DNA of 64,000 nt from Caballeronia grimmiae. Lineage in GTDB: Bacteria; Pseudomonadota; Gammaproteobacteria; Burkholderiales; Burkholderiaceae. This document shows positions 47,331 through 58,367 of the stretch, one piece after another. The stretch is from NCBI RefSeq assembly GCF_000698555.1, contig NZ_JFHE01000001.1, forward strand, positions 124,001 through 188,000. The letters are read 5' to 3'. The position numbers were made by a program, and so were the translations under genes. The notes under the pieces were generated by a model. That model made no database searches. It saw only the letters and a list, made by a program, of their open reading frames with translations, and was not told the DNA's origin. The first letter of the stretch is position 1. Every line of letters begins with the position of its first letter.

Positions 47331-48551
47331 GTGGGAGCGTTAAGTCACATCCGCGTACTGGACCTGACCCGCGTGCTGGCGGGGCCGTGGTGCGCCCAGA
47401 CCTTGAGCGACCTCGGCGCGGACGTCATCAAGATCGAGCGGCCGCAAACCGGCGACGACACGCGTCATTGGGGTCCGCCGTACCTGAAGACAGCCGGCGG
47501 CGCGGACACCCGCGAAGCCGCCTATTACCTCGCGGCGAACCGCAACAAGCGTTCGGTGACGGTCGATATCGCCACGCCCGAAGGCCAGCGGATCGTGCGC
47601 GAACTGGCCGCACAGAGCGATGTCGTGCTGGAGAACTACAAGGTCGGCCAGTTGAAGAAGTACGGGCTCGATTACGCGTCGCTGAAAGCGGTGAAGCCGG
47701 ACATCGTCTATTGCTCGGTGACGGGCTTCGGGCAGACCGGGCCGTATGCGCAGCGCGCGGGCTACGACTTCATCATTCAGGGCATCGGCGGCTTCATGAG
47801 CATTACCGGCGAGCGTGACGGCCAGCCGGGCGGCGGGCCGCAGAAGGCCGGCGTCGCGATCGCCGATCTGATGACCGGCATGTACGCGACAGTCGGCGTG
47901 CTTGCGGCGCTGGCGCATCGGGACCGGACGGGCGAAGGGCAATACATCGACATGGCGCTGCTCGATGTCCAGGTCGCGATGCTCGCGAACATGAACACGA
48001 ATTTTTTGGCGAGCGGCAAGCCGCCGGTGCGCTGGGGCAACGCGCATCCGAACATCGTGCCGTATCAGACGTTCCAGACGAGCGATGGATGGATCATCGT
48101 CGCCGTCGGCAACGACGGCCAGTTCCGCAAGTTCGTCGAAGCGGGCGGACGCGCCGAACTCGCCGACGATGCGCGCTTCGCAGCCAACCCGTCGCGCGTG
48201 CGCAACCGCGACGTGCTCGTGCCGATCCTCGCGGACATGGTGCGCGCGCGCGGCAAGCACGAATGGCTCGCGGCGCTCGAAGCGGCGGGCGTGCCGTGCG
48301 GGCCGATCAACGATCTCGGGGAAGTCTTCGACGATCCTCAGGTGATCGCCCGTCAGATGCAGATCGATCTGCCGCATCCCGAAGCGGGCGCGGTGAAGCT
48401 CGTCGCCAATCCGATCAAGATGAGCGCGACGCCGCCCGAAGCGCGCACGCATCCGCCGATGCTGGGCGAGCATACGGGCAGCGTGCTGTCGGACGTGCTG
48501 GGGTACGACGAGGCGCGCATCGCGCAGTTGCGGGAATCGAAGGTGATCTGA
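47331..48551 (+). CDS. Class III CoA-transferase (CaiB/BaiF family)
   Basis: A 406-residue family III CoA-transferase. LDLTRVLAGPWCAQTLSDLGADVIKIERP is the N-terminal signature, YDFIIQGIGGFMSITG the middle one, and the catalytic Asp is expected in YIDMALLDVQVAML. Members move CoA between carboxylates such as succinate, glutarate, formate/oxalate or carnitine derivatives; the substrate is not clear. The start is GTG at 47331, after CCGGAG; no ATG lies near. A GC-rich hairpin without T tract follows. Confidence 0.9.
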   Translation: MGALSHIRVLDLTRVLAGPWCAQTLSDLGADVIKIERPQTGDDTRHWGPPYLKTAGGADTREAAYYLAANRNKRSVTVDIATPEGQRIVRELAAQSDVVLENYKVGQLKKYGLDYASLKAVKPDIVYCSVTGFGQTGPYAQRAGYDFIIQGIGGFMSITGERDGQPGGGPQKAGVAIADLMTGMYATVGVLAALAHRDRTGEGQYIDMALLDVQVAMLANMNTNFLASGKPPVRWGNAHPNIVPYQTFQTSDGWIIVAVGNDGQFRKFVEAGGRAELADDARFAANPSRVRNRDVLVPILADMVRARGKHEWLAALEAAGVPCGPINDLGEVFDDPQVIARQMQIDLPHPEAGAVKLVANPIKMSATPPEARTHPPMLGEHTGSVLSDVLGYDEARIAQLRESKVI

Positions 48552-48560
48552 GGCTCGGTG

Positions 48561-48596
48561 CGATGCGCTCCCGCCGGCCCGCGCCGGAGCGCATCG
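48561..48596 (+). terminator. Stem-loop after the CoA-transferase gene
   Basis: CGATGCGCTCC / GGAGCGCATCG with about 14 bases between, 10 bases after the stop codon. It lacks a T tract, so it may act as an mRNA end or a factor-dependent stop. Confidence 0.45.
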
Positions 48597-48621
48597 GCCT
48601 GATGCGCCCTTTAGCGCGCCG

Positions 48622-48834
48622 TTACCGCGTCCCCGCCCCTATCAGGCCGCCCGCCGCCGCGCCCGCGATGGTTCCCACGGGCCCGCCCGTCAGCACGTAG
48701 CCGAGCGCGCCGCCCGCGCCCGCGCCGATGGCCGCGTGAGCCTGCTGGCGTGACAATCCCGAGCACGCGGCAAGGCTGGAAACGAGTGCAGCGGCAGCCG
48801 CGAGCTTCATGGTCGTGATGGCGATCTTCTTCAT
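48622..48834 (-). CDS. OsmB-like glycine-zipper lipoprotein
   Basis: A 70-residue protein with a lipoprotein signal (LVSSLAAC-SG; the Cys is lipidated) and a mature part very like OsmB: RQQAHAAIGAGAGGALGYVLTGGPVGTIAGAAAGGLIGAGTR. OsmB is an osmotically inducible envelope lipoprotein with a glycine-zipper domain. The ATG at 48834 is the only sensible start. It is divergent from glnS. Confidence 0.85.
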   Translation of the reverse strand: MKKIAITTMKLAAAAALVSSLAACSGLSRQQAHAAIGAGAGGALGYVLTGGPVGTIAGAAAGGLIGAGTR

Positions 48835-49155
48835 GGTCGAAATCCTTGTGTTGTCGTTGTGATGTCTTGTCCGTCCTGCGTCCGGAATCACGGCGCTTTC
48901 GAAAGCCGCCGGAATCGAACTTGGCGACGCGATCTTAAAATTCTCGGAACGCCGCCCACAAGCCGATTTACGTCCCGTTACCGTCGTTACGATCGGCGCG
49001 CTCCCCATCCCGCCGCCTGACGCCGCAACCACGCCCGTCGCGGTTGCGTAAGGTAGAATCGTCCCGATATTCAATGCATTCGAACGCGTTCTAGCCGCGA
49101 CGAACGTTTCCCGAACCGATTCCCCACGCAGCAGCACGTTGGCACTCTTCTCCGC
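48835..49155. other. Divergent gap between osmB-like gene and glnS
   Basis: No gene or RNA is seen in these 321 bases, which should hold the promoters of both neighbours. A minus-strand frame crosses it, but it is the antisense shadow of glnS running on. Confidence 0.5.
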
Positions 49156-50865
<1,710 letters not shown>

Positions 50866-50885
50866 GGCCGGCCGCATCGCCTGAA

Positions 50886-50911
50886 GGACGCCGCACGGCC
50901 ATGCGGCGTCC
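50886..50911 (+). terminator. Stem-loop between glnS and the binding-protein gene
   Basis: GGACGCCGCA / TGCGGCGTCC with a 6-base loop, 20 bases after the glnS stop. There is no T tract, so it is a possible transcript end or processing site. A second, smaller GC hairpin (GCCGGCC-TGA-GGCCGGC) spans the glnS stop itself. Confidence 0.5.
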
Positions 50912-50962
50912 GCCTGCCGCAACGAAGTCGAGCAAGACCCCGCCGCTTCAAGCGAGGACATC

Positions 50963-51940
50963 ATGAAGCTGCCGCATTGCCCCTTGCCCCGCCGCCTGCG
51001 CGCGCAGCGCGTTTCATGCGCGATTGCCGCCGCGCTCTCGTTCGCGGCCCTGCCCGTTCATGCCGCCACCGCTACCGAGATCAGCTCGGCGCAGACGCTC
51101 GTCGATCACATGCCGCCATCGGCGACGCTGCGCAAGATCGCGGAGAACGGCGCGATCGTGCTCGGCGCGCGGGAATCGTCGATTCCGTTTTCGTACATGG
51201 TCAAGCAGCAGCCGACGGGCTACTCGTATGCGATCGCGCTCAAGGTCGTCGACGAGGTCAAGCGCCGGCTCATGATGCCGAATCTCACGGTGAAGCACGT
51301 GGTCGTGACGTCCGCGAACCGCATCTCGTACGTGGTCAACAATCAGGTCGATCTCGAATGCGGCTCGACTGCGCATCTCGCGGAACGCGATCCGCTCGTC
51401 GCGTTCTCGAACAGCTTCTTTCGATACGGCATCCGCATGGCGGTGAAGCGCAAATCGGGCATTCGCGATTACGCCGATCTCGCGGGCAAGACCGTCGCGA
51501 CGACGGCGGGCACATCCGACGAGCGCATCCTTCGGCAAATGACGATGGAGCGCAAGCTCAACATGCGCATCATCAGCGCGCGCGATCACGCCGAAGGCTT
51601 CGCCGCGCTGAAGAACGATCGCGCCGTCGCGTTCGTGATGGACGATCCGCTGCTGTACGGGCAAATCGCCGAGCAAGGCGCGGCGCGCCATGAATACATG
51701 GTGACGGGCGAATCGCTTGCGAACGAGACGTACGGCTGCATGATGCGCAAGGGCGATCCCGTGTTCAAGCGCATCGTCGACGACGTGATCGCGAACATGC
51801 AGCGCTCCGGCGAAGCCACGAAGCTCTACGATGCCTGGTTCATGCAGCCGATCCCGCCGGCCGGCATCAACCTGCAATTCCCGATGTCGGCGGAGATGAA
51901 GGCGCTTTTCGCGAATCCCAACGACCGCACGATCGACTGA
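50963..51940 (+). CDS. Amino-acid ABC transporter binding protein (GltI-like)
   Basis: A 325-residue exported protein of the solute-binding family 3, with a signal peptide to about residue 35 (FAALPVHA-AT). GAIVLGARESSIPFSYM, GYSYAIALKVVDEVKRRL, LAGKTVATTAGTSDERIL and FVMDDPLLYGQIAE agree with glutamate/aspartate binding proteins. No permease or ATPase gene lies beside it in the window, so it is either an orphan or serves a system elsewhere. The ligand is inferred only from family resemblance. Confidence 0.88.
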   Translation: MKLPHCPLPRRLRAQRVSCAIAAALSFAALPVHAATATEISSAQTLVDHMPPSATLRKIAENGAIVLGARESSIPFSYMVKQQPTGYSYAIALKVVDEVKRRLMMPNLTVKHVVVTSANRISYVVNNQVDLECGSTAHLAERDPLVAFSNSFFRYGIRMAVKRKSGIRDYADLAGKTVATTAGTSDERILRQMTMERKLNMRIISARDHAEGFAALKNDRAVAFVMDDPLLYGQIAEQGAARHEYMVTGESLANETYGCMMRKGDPVFKRIVDDVIANMQRSGEATKLYDAWFMQPIPPAGINLQFPMSAEMKALFANPNDRTID

Positions 51941-51958
51941 TCCCCTTCCCCGCCTCGT

Positions 51959-52420
51959 TCAGTCGAGCGATTCGTTCAGCTCGGCAAGCGACAGCGTGCT
52001 TTGAAAGAGGCGCGCGAGGCTGCGGCTTGCAAAGCGGTCGACGTCGTCCGGGCTGACCCAGCGGTAAGCATCCATTTCGGGGATCATCGTGCCGTCGCCG
52101 TAGCGCGGGAAATAGGACTCGCACACGCACTTCGCGAGGTCCACCTCGCCGTCCGCCACGCGCACGGCGAACAGATGCAGATCCTTGTCCCGCCGATAGA
52201 CGAAGCGCCCCAGATCCTTCAGATGCGCGAGCCGTTCCGGCGACAGCACGATGCCCGTCTCCTCGACGAGTTCGCGCAACGCGGCATCGCGCGGACTTTC
52301 GCCGGGATCGGCCTGGCCCTTGGGCACGTCCCAATGCGTGGTCTCGGTCGCGTGGCAGAGCAGCACATCGCCGTGCGGGTTCAGGATGACCACGCCGCAC
52401 GATACGGTGCGGCCGGTCAT
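51959..52420 (-). CDS. Nudix hydrolase
   Basis: A 153-residue pyrophosphohydrolase. The Nudix box GQADPGESPRDAALRELVEETGI has all expected Glu and Gly positions. WDVPKGQADPGE places it near the diadenosine-polyphosphate hydrolase and related housecleaning groups, but the substrate is unknown. It is convergent with the binding-protein gene. Confidence 0.9.
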   Translation of the reverse strand: MTGRTVSCGVVILNPHGDVLLCHATETTHWDVPKGQADPGESPRDAALRELVEETGIVLSPERLAHLKDLGRFVYRRDKDLHLFAVRVADGEVDLAKCVCESYFPRYGDGTMIPEMDAYRWVSPDDVDRFASRSLARLFQSTLSLAELNESLD

Positions 52421-52442
52421 CGCGCGTCAACTCCGGCCGCGA

Positions 52443-52841
52443 TCATTGCTTCCTGAGCTTCCACTTGCCGTCGGCCTGCTTGCAGGCCGTGGGCGTCCAG
52501 GTCTGCGTCTGCCCTTTCGCGTTCGCGACGAGCGTGACCTTCCGGCATTGCATGCCGTCCGCTTCGAAGGTTTCGTGTGGCGTCACCGTGCCATTGACCG
52601 GCACCGGGTTGCCCGCGCCCTCGTTGTTCCAGTCGAGCGATTCGCCGGGCTTCTTTGAGTCGAGCGCGACTTGAGCGGCCTTGTTGAGGGCCTGCAGGTC
52701 GCGCTGCTTCATATAGGTGATCGGCGTATTGTTCAGAAAGCCGAGATTGGCGGCGAATGCGCCTGCGCTCGACGCAGCGAGCGCGGCGGCCGCGATCGTC
52801 CGGATGCAGGCTCGAGCAAGCGCTCGTTGATGAATCGACAT
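52443..52841 (-). CDS. Exported RT0821/Lpp0805-like surface protein
   Basis: A 132-residue protein with a signal peptide (ACIRTIAAAALAASSAGAFA-AN). The mature part (ALNKAAQVALDSKKPGESLDWNNEGAGNPVPVNGTVTPHETF, CRKVTLVANAKGQTQTWTPTACKQADGKWKL) matches the small surface-antigen domain of the RT0821/Lpp0805 group. Two Cys residues in the mature part could pair. ATG at 52841 follows AGGAG. The function is unknown. Confidence 0.8.
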   Translation of the reverse strand: MSIHQRALARACIRTIAAAALAASSAGAFAANLGFLNNTPITYMKQRDLQALNKAAQVALDSKKPGESLDWNNEGAGNPVPVNGTVTPHETFEADGMQCRKVTLVANAKGQTQTWTPTACKQADGKWKLRKQ

Positions 52842-52930
52842 GGAAAATCTCCTCGTTGCAAGGTGATCCGGCGGCGGCCCGCCGGAACGCAACGAGGATA
52901 GCATGAGGCGTTGACGCGCTCTGCCTCGCG

Positions 52931-54247
52931 TCAGTTCGCGGACGCCTTCATGTCCTGCACCGCCGTGCCCTTTTGCGCTTCCTTGGCCGTGGCGGGATCG
53001 TAGCCGTCGGTGAGCGTGCCGAGAAACGCGACGACATCCTTGATTTCGGCCTCGTCGAGTGCGGGCTTGTCGCCGCGCTTGCGATCGAAGGGCGGCTCGG
53101 TGTTGATGTTGTCCCAATAGCGGCGCGGCAGGTCATCGAACTTCTGCACGACGCCCTTCTTCGATACCGGATAGAACTTCTCCGGGTTCGTATCGCGCTG
53201 CACGTAAAAGCGCACGACATCGTCCAGCGAATGGTAGATGCCGTTATGAAAGAACGTCTTGCGAGTCGCGACGTTGCGCAGCGACGGCGTGCGGAACAGG
53301 CCGCAGAATTCATCGCGGCCCTTGAGATCCGTGCGCTCGGGACCGCATGCGCCGAGATCGTGGAAATTCGCGTCCTTGTTGACCGGCAACGCGCGGTTGC
53401 GCGGCACGCCGATCGCGATCAGCCCGAAGTCGCTGAACTGCGGCGGCGAGCCGTCTTTCGCGCGCTGGCTGATATGGCAGGCCGCACAGTTGCCCTTCTT
53501 CTCGTCGTTGAAAAGCTGCAGGCCGTGCAGTTCGGCATCGTTGAGCTTCGCGCGGCCGGCGAGGAACGCATCGAATTTGCTCGTGTACGGGAAGAACTTC
53601 TGCGGCGTCTGCTCGAACGCTTCGAGCGAGGCGAGCACCGCCTTGAACGTGTTGTCGTCGCTATCGAAGACATTCGCGCCGAATGCGCGACGGAAATCGT
53701 CCGCATACGGCGAGGCCTTCGCCGATTGCGCGACCTTCGCCGGCGTGCTGCCCATTTCGAACGACGACAGCAACGGAATGCGCGCCTGATCCGCGCCATG
53801 ATCGACGCGGCCATCCCAGGTGAGTCCGCCAGTCGGGCCGGCATCGACGCTTTCGTCGCCTTCGTCGTCGGAATCGTGGAAATGCTCGGTGAACTGCGGC
53901 ACCGATTGCAGATACTTCAGCGAAGGCACCGCCCGAAAGCCCGAGCGATGCATGTCGCTGCCGCCGAGCTGCACTGACAGCGCGTTAGGCGGACCGAACG
54001 CATGCCCCGGACTATGGCACGACGCGCACGCGAGCTTGCCCGAGCCGGACAGCGCGGGATCGAAGAAGAGCTTCTCGCCGATGGACGACATCATCTTCAC
54101 ATGCGCGAAGACTTCGGCGCGCGATTGCCCTTGCGTCGGCGGGTTCGTTGCTGCATTGGCCTCCCGCGAATCGCATCCGCTCAATGCCGCCGACAACGCA
54201 GCGAGCGCGATTGCACACAGAACGAACGGAAGACGCATCGAAGGCAT
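52931..54247 (-). CDS. Di-haem cytochrome c peroxidase (MauG/CcpA family)
   Basis: A 438-residue exported protein with a lipobox-like signal (ALSAALSGC, Cys25), so probably a lipoprotein in the periplasm. Two c-type haem sites are visible: CASCHSPGH (Cys74) and CAACHISQ. FFDPALSGSGKLACASCH and FRTPSLRNVATRKTFFHNGIYHSLDDVVRFY follow the bacterial peroxidase/MauG superfamily. It reduces H2O2 or performs a related oxidation. Either of two Met codons (54247, 54238) could be the start; neither has a strong ribosome site. Confidence 0.9.
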   Translation of the reverse strand: MPSMRLPFVLCAIALAALSAALSGCDSREANAATNPPTQGQSRAEVFAHVKMMSSIGEKLFFDPALSGSGKLACASCHSPGHAFGPPNALSVQLGGSDMHRSGFRAVPSLKYLQSVPQFTEHFHDSDDEGDESVDAGPTGGLTWDGRVDHGADQARIPLLSSFEMGSTPAKVAQSAKASPYADDFRRAFGANVFDSDDNTFKAVLASLEAFEQTPQKFFPYTSKFDAFLAGRAKLNDAELHGLQLFNDEKKGNCAACHISQRAKDGSPPQFSDFGLIAIGVPRNRALPVNKDANFHDLGACGPERTDLKGRDEFCGLFRTPSLRNVATRKTFFHNGIYHSLDDVVRFYVQRDTNPEKFYPVSKKGVVQKFDDLPRRYWDNINTEPPFDRKRGDKPALDEAEIKDVVAFLGTLTDGYDPATAKEAQKGTAVQDMKASAN

Positions 54248-54498
54248 GAACGAGAAGAAGAGAAACCGAGAGACGCGAAGGGTATGCGGCCTTTGTTGCT
54301 CCGATATGACAAGCCTTGATTCCGTCATATCCGGCGCGTGAGCGGGGGAAATGTTAAGCGAACATTACATCGCCGAAAGCGCCATTACATACCGGCGTAA
54401 AAGAGCGGCCGCACACTGCGCACGCCGGCGGGCAAAAAGCCTCGTCGATGCGACGGACTCACGTCATGCGCCGGCTCCCCAACACAAGAGAGAGCCTA

Positions 54499-56061
54499 AT
54501 GAACAAGCAACTCGTTTGCGCGGTGCCGATCGCTGCGGCGCTCGCATTCGGACTGAACGCATGCGGCGGCGACGATCATCGCAGCGACGATATTGCCTCC
54601 GTGAAGAACGTCGTCGTGATCTATGCGGAGAACCGCAGCTTCGACAACCTCTATGGCAGCTTTCCCGGCGCGAATGGCCTGCAGAGCGTGACGGCCGCGA
54701 GCGCGCAGCAGCTCGATCGCGACGGCACCGTTCTCGCGACCTTGCCGAAGATCTGGTCGGGCCTGACCGCGACGGGCGTGACGCCCGCGATCGGCGAAGC
54801 AATGACGGCGAACCTGCCGAACGCGCCCTTCGCGATCGACGATCCGAACGGCTTCAACACGCCGCTTTCCGTCACGACGCGCGACTTGTATCACCGCTTC
54901 TACGAGAACCAGATGCAGATCGACGGCGGCAAGAACGACAAGTTCGCCGCATGGGCCGACTCGGGCGGTCTCGTGATGGGCCACTACAGCACGCCGCCCA
55001 CGAAACTGCCGCTCTGGAAGGTGGCGCAGCAATACACGCTCGCCGACAACTTCTTCATGGGCGCATTCGGCGGCTCGTTCCTGAATCACCAGTGGCTCGT
55101 GTGCGCGTGCACGCCGACGTACCCGAACGCCGACAAGAGCGTCGCCAAGGGCTCGATTTCAGTCGTCAATGCGGATGGCGTATCGCTGACGCTCGCATCG
55201 AATAGTCCGGCGTCCGCGCTCAGCGGTGCGCCGAAGTACGTGAATTCGGGCAACCTCACGCCCGACTTCTACGCGGTCAACACGATGCAGCCGCCGTATC
55301 AGCCGAGCGGCAATGCACCGGCTTCCGGCGGCGATGCGACGCTCGCCGATCCGTCCGTCGCGACGACGCTGCCGCCGCAAACGTCGACGCACATCGGCGA
55401 TCTGCTGAACAAGGCGGGCGTGAGCTGGGCGTGGTACGGCGGCTCGTGGGGCGCGGCGCTGGCGAATCGTTCGGTCATCGGCGGGTCGCCGAATGCGGTG
55501 CCGAACTTCCAGACGCATCATCAGCCGTTCAACTACTTCGCGGACCTTGCACCGGGCACGGCCAATCGCGCGCAGCATTTGCTCGATGGCGGCACGAACG
55601 GCTCGGAGTTCATCAAGGCGATCGACGCGGGCACGCTGCCGCAAGTGTCGTTCTACAAGCCGCAGGGCAACCTTAACGAGCACGCGGGTTACACGGATGT
55701 CGCGTCGGGCGATCAGCACATTGCCGATCTCATCGCGCATCTGCAGAAGAGTCCGCAGTGGAAGAACATGGTCGTCATCGTGACGTACGATGAAAACGGC
55801 GGCTTCTGGGATCACGTGTCCCCGCCGAAGGGCGATCGCTGGGGTCCGGGCACGCGCATTCCGGCGCTGATCGTGTCGCCGTACGCGAAGAAGGGATTCG
55901 TCGATCATACGCAGTACGATACGACGTCGATCCTGCGCTTCATCACGAAACGCTATTCGCTGCCGACGCTGCCGGGTATCGCTGCCCGCGACGCCGCGCT
56001 GACCGCGAACGGCGCCAAGCCGATGGGCGATCTGACGAGCGCGCTGGATTTCTCGCAGTAA
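54499..56061 (+). CDS. Exported phosphoesterase (acid phosphatase/phospholipase C family)
   Basis: A 520-residue secreted or lipid-anchored enzyme with the signal AAALAFGLNAC-GGDD. VVIYAENRSFDNLYGSFPGANGL is the N-terminal metal-binding signature of PF04185, and VIVTYDENGGFWDHVSPP the C-terminal one. AcpA acid phosphatases and non-haemolytic phospholipases C share these. The absence of a Tat signal favours the AcpA-like group. ATG at 54499 follows AGAGAG. A terminator follows the gene. Confidence 0.88.
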   Translation: MNKQLVCAVPIAAALAFGLNACGGDDHRSDDIASVKNVVVIYAENRSFDNLYGSFPGANGLQSVTAASAQQLDRDGTVLATLPKIWSGLTATGVTPAIGEAMTANLPNAPFAIDDPNGFNTPLSVTTRDLYHRFYENQMQIDGGKNDKFAAWADSGGLVMGHYSTPPTKLPLWKVAQQYTLADNFFMGAFGGSFLNHQWLVCACTPTYPNADKSVAKGSISVVNADGVSLTLASNSPASALSGAPKYVNSGNLTPDFYAVNTMQPPYQPSGNAPASGGDATLADPSVATTLPPQTSTHIGDLLNKAGVSWAWYGGSWGAALANRSVIGGSPNAVPNFQTHHQPFNYFADLAPGTANRAQHLLDGGTNGSEFIKAIDAGTLPQVSFYKPQGNLNEHAGYTDVASGDQHIADLIAHLQKSPQWKNMVVIVTYDENGGFWDHVSPPKGDRWGPGTRIPALIVSPYAKKGFVDHTQYDTTSILRFITKRYSLPTLPGIAARDAALTANGAKPMGDLTSALDFSQ

Positions 56062-56079
56062 GAGGGTCGTTGGATGGGG

Positions 56080-56113
56080 CGGGCCGCTATCGTTGAGATG
56101 CGGCCCGTTTTGC
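56080..56113 (+). terminator. Rho-independent terminator after the phosphoesterase gene
   Basis: CGGGCCGC / GCGGCCCG with a 12-base loop and a following TTTTGCTTT tract, about 20 bases after the stop codon. Confidence 0.85.
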
Positions 56114-56125
56114 TTTGGCGTGGGG

Positions 56126-56584
56126 TCAGCGTGGCGGATGGGTGGTGAAGAAGGCGTCGAGGATATCGGTCATCTGCCATACCGGACAAGGCCGGCGGCA
56201 GTGTCCGTCGTAGCCTGCTTCCTTGAGATGCGCGAGCGGTTCTTCGGGCAGAAAGGCGCTCATCGCGATGACGAGGCGGTTCGCGTCGTCATCGTGGCGG
56301 CTGCGCAGCTCGCGCACGAGCGCATAGTTGCCGCAACCGCCGATGCGCGTATCGACGAACACCGCATGCGGACGCCATTCGCCGATGCTGCGTTTCAGCG
56401 ATGACACGTCGGGCGCGTATCGCGAAGGGAAGCCCTTCAGATCGAAGAGCGAGACAAGCGATTCGCCGAGCGCGCGCTCGGTGAGCGCGACGACCACGCG
56501 ACGCGAATCGGGTTCGACGCGCAGCCGCTTGCGGTTCCATAGCGAGCATTGCGCCGGACTGGTTTCGTATGCCCGGTTGTTCAA
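56126..56584 (-). CDS. Divergent response-regulator receiver-like protein, TTG start
   Basis: A 152-residue protein with the layout of a receiver domain: RRVVVALTERALGESLVSLFDLKGF, HAVFVDTRIGGCGNYALVRELRSR, VIAMSAFLPEEPLAHLKEAGYDGH. The phospho-acceptor Asp would be in FVDTR, but the acidic pair and the conserved Lys are absent or replaced, so phosphorylation is doubtful. No output domain is present. The start is TTG at 56584, chosen because AAGGAGG lies 6 bases upstream and no in-frame ATG fits. No partner kinase is adjacent. Confidence 0.75.
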   Translation of the reverse strand: MNNRAYETSPAQCSLWNRKRLRVEPDSRRVVVALTERALGESLVSLFDLKGFPSRYAPDVSSLKRSIGEWRPHAVFVDTRIGGCGNYALVRELRSRHDDDANRLVIAMSAFLPEEPLAHLKEAGYDGHCRRPCPVWQMTDILDAFFTTHPPR

Positions 56585-57286
56585 GATCGCCCTCCTTCGA
56601 CGGTGCGTCCGGTGCATGGCGCTTTATCGCGATGCATGAGTGCACCGGGTTGGGTCGGGATGTGCGTGAATCGCGCCCTGCAGGGCCGATGGGGAAAGTG
56701 GTGGCAGGAAATGGGCCAGTGGCGGACGGGTACCGCGGGTTCGCGCGGCAGGCGCCATTGTCGGGAGCAGAACGAAACGCTTGCTGCAAGCGTCATCGGT
56801 TGCTCTCGAGATGAGCAACATGGGCACATGAATGGCAGCGCGTCACCGGTAGGTAGTCCGGAAATCGAGTGCAGACAAAGCCGAGTATCAGCGGCGTGCG
56901 TGCTTCCGGTCCGGCGATCCACGCGCTAGTTAGGAAGGCGATCGGCGGCAACTATGGCGTGTCGGGATAACGAATGCACCGCGATCTGACTGCCGTGCGT
57001 GGCACTGGCAGGACGCCGAGAAGTGAGTCTCCTCCTCGAAGATCATCCTCTGTTGCAGCAACGCGGCCAGCTTTTTCAAGTCGCCGTGCGCATTTGAATA
57101 TGAAGCGCCCACGCGCCGACATACTTCACGGCCCCTCGAAAATTAGTCACGGTCGTAGCGCACCGAATCCCAGGGTGAGCATATCGGCAGCATGATTTAC
57201 GCTGCTCAACTCTAATCCTTGGAGTACCGAGAGTCGCCGCTCGATTTCTTTTCCAGAATCAATCATCAAATTATCCCGTAAGCGCC
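56585..57286. other. Gap at the edge of the accessory island
   Basis: About 700 bases without a supported gene. Short frames cross it on both strands, but none has a ribosome site or recognisable protein character. Base composition becomes more AT-rich from about 57040 onward, marking the probable left edge of transferred DNA. Confidence 0.55.
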
Positions 57287-57875
57287 TTACCAAAGATTAA
57301 ACATGTCCTTCGCGCGCTCCATGATTTCGTGATTGCCAAGACCCTCGCCCGAAATTATCGTGAAGCTGCCGAGATTGACTGGGAGTCAGGCGCAAAATCC
57401 TAGCAATGTAATTAGTTTGTTTGTTCTGCGCCTGATTGTTACCGGGCGTACCTTGACTACCTGCAAGCTCTATAACTTCATCACTGACTGTGTCCGGCTG
57501 ATACTCGAACGGCTGCGCGTCCCCGCGCAACGAACCGCCTTCGCCACCGTCAGTATCTCCGAAGTTCTTGAGCATCGAATCGCCGCCAACATCGTCGCTT
57601 GAACCCGCGCCGCCGAGCACGGCCCCGGCTACTGCTTCCGCAGTGCCGAGCCAGTCGAAACCGCCGTCGCTACCGCAGGCCCCGCCGCTGCTGACCGCGT
57701 TAGCAGCAGCTTTGGCCGCAAGCCGACTGGACACGTATGGCGTGTCATCGGCGAAGGCACCGTTCGCATCGAGCGGTGAATGCTTGCCTTTACGGACCCC
57801 GTAGACGGTAGGCTTCGGATCGGGTGCCCGCTTCGGCCAAAAGGCGCGCAGTTGTCGGAATGCACGATTCGTCAT
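57287..57875 (-). pseudogene. Toxin-tail-like gene with a 3' frameshift
   Basis: Starting at ATG 57875, the frame encodes 192 residues: a basic start (RAFRQLRAFWPKRAPDPKP), a Gly/Ala/Ser-rich middle and a helical end IARILRLTPSQSRQLHDNF, then unconvincing sequence to a stop at 57297. In the +1 frame from that point the DNA reads IISGEGLGNHEIMERAKDMF and then NLW-stop (57287). Inserting two bases (GATAATT to GATATAATT) joins them as RQLHD-IISGEGLGNHEIM, a typical closing helix pair of secreted polymorphic-toxin C termini. So it is likely a 2-bp slippage mutation or a sequence error. The molecular activity is not recognised. Confidence 0.6.
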
Positions 57876-58367
57876 CGCTGCGCCCTGGCGACGTAGCCGC
57901 AACGAATCGCTTTGCCTCGTCTCTGAGAAAAGGATACGAGATATCCAGCGTGCATCACTACCGCGACGCCGGCGGCGCGACACACCACGCAAGAGTGAGC
58001 GTGCACAAGTTACTTGTGACCGGAGTAACTGGTTGGCGGACCGGGGCTTACACGATAACCGGCAACCCTTGCGCGTTCCCTCCACGTCACGCCCATAGGC
58101 GAGCATAAGCACCGTGCGCCCGTGGTCGAAGGGCGTGCGGGGTCTAGCGCTTCGCTCGCATTGCGCGAGCGTCGCGGGTGAATAAGTCCTGCTTTACGAA
58201 GTCGTAAAAATTCGTGGATTTTGACGTGTCTCCGTCCGTGCTCGGTTGCGCAAAGTCGCGCCGATCGTATGCTGACGATTCCACCCAAAACAGGTAAGCA
58301 TCGAAGACAGGAGATCGAAATACATGCCAAAACTCAAGCATAACGAAACATATTGCGGGGACAGATC
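57876..58367. other. Divergent gap between toxin-tail-like gene and PAAR gene
   Basis: I see no supported gene in these 492 bases. They should contain the promoters of both divergent neighbours. Several minus-strand frames cross the region, but they lack ribosome sites. Confidence 0.5.

Noticed and set aside
44422-47343. 973-residue plus-strand reading frame
   Set aside because: It is the antisense shadow of alaS and has no recognisable domain.
50963-51940. Missing LivK for the liv operon
   Set aside because: This binding protein is of solute-binding family 3 (polar amino acids), not the LivJ/LivK type, and lies 8 kb away on the other strand.
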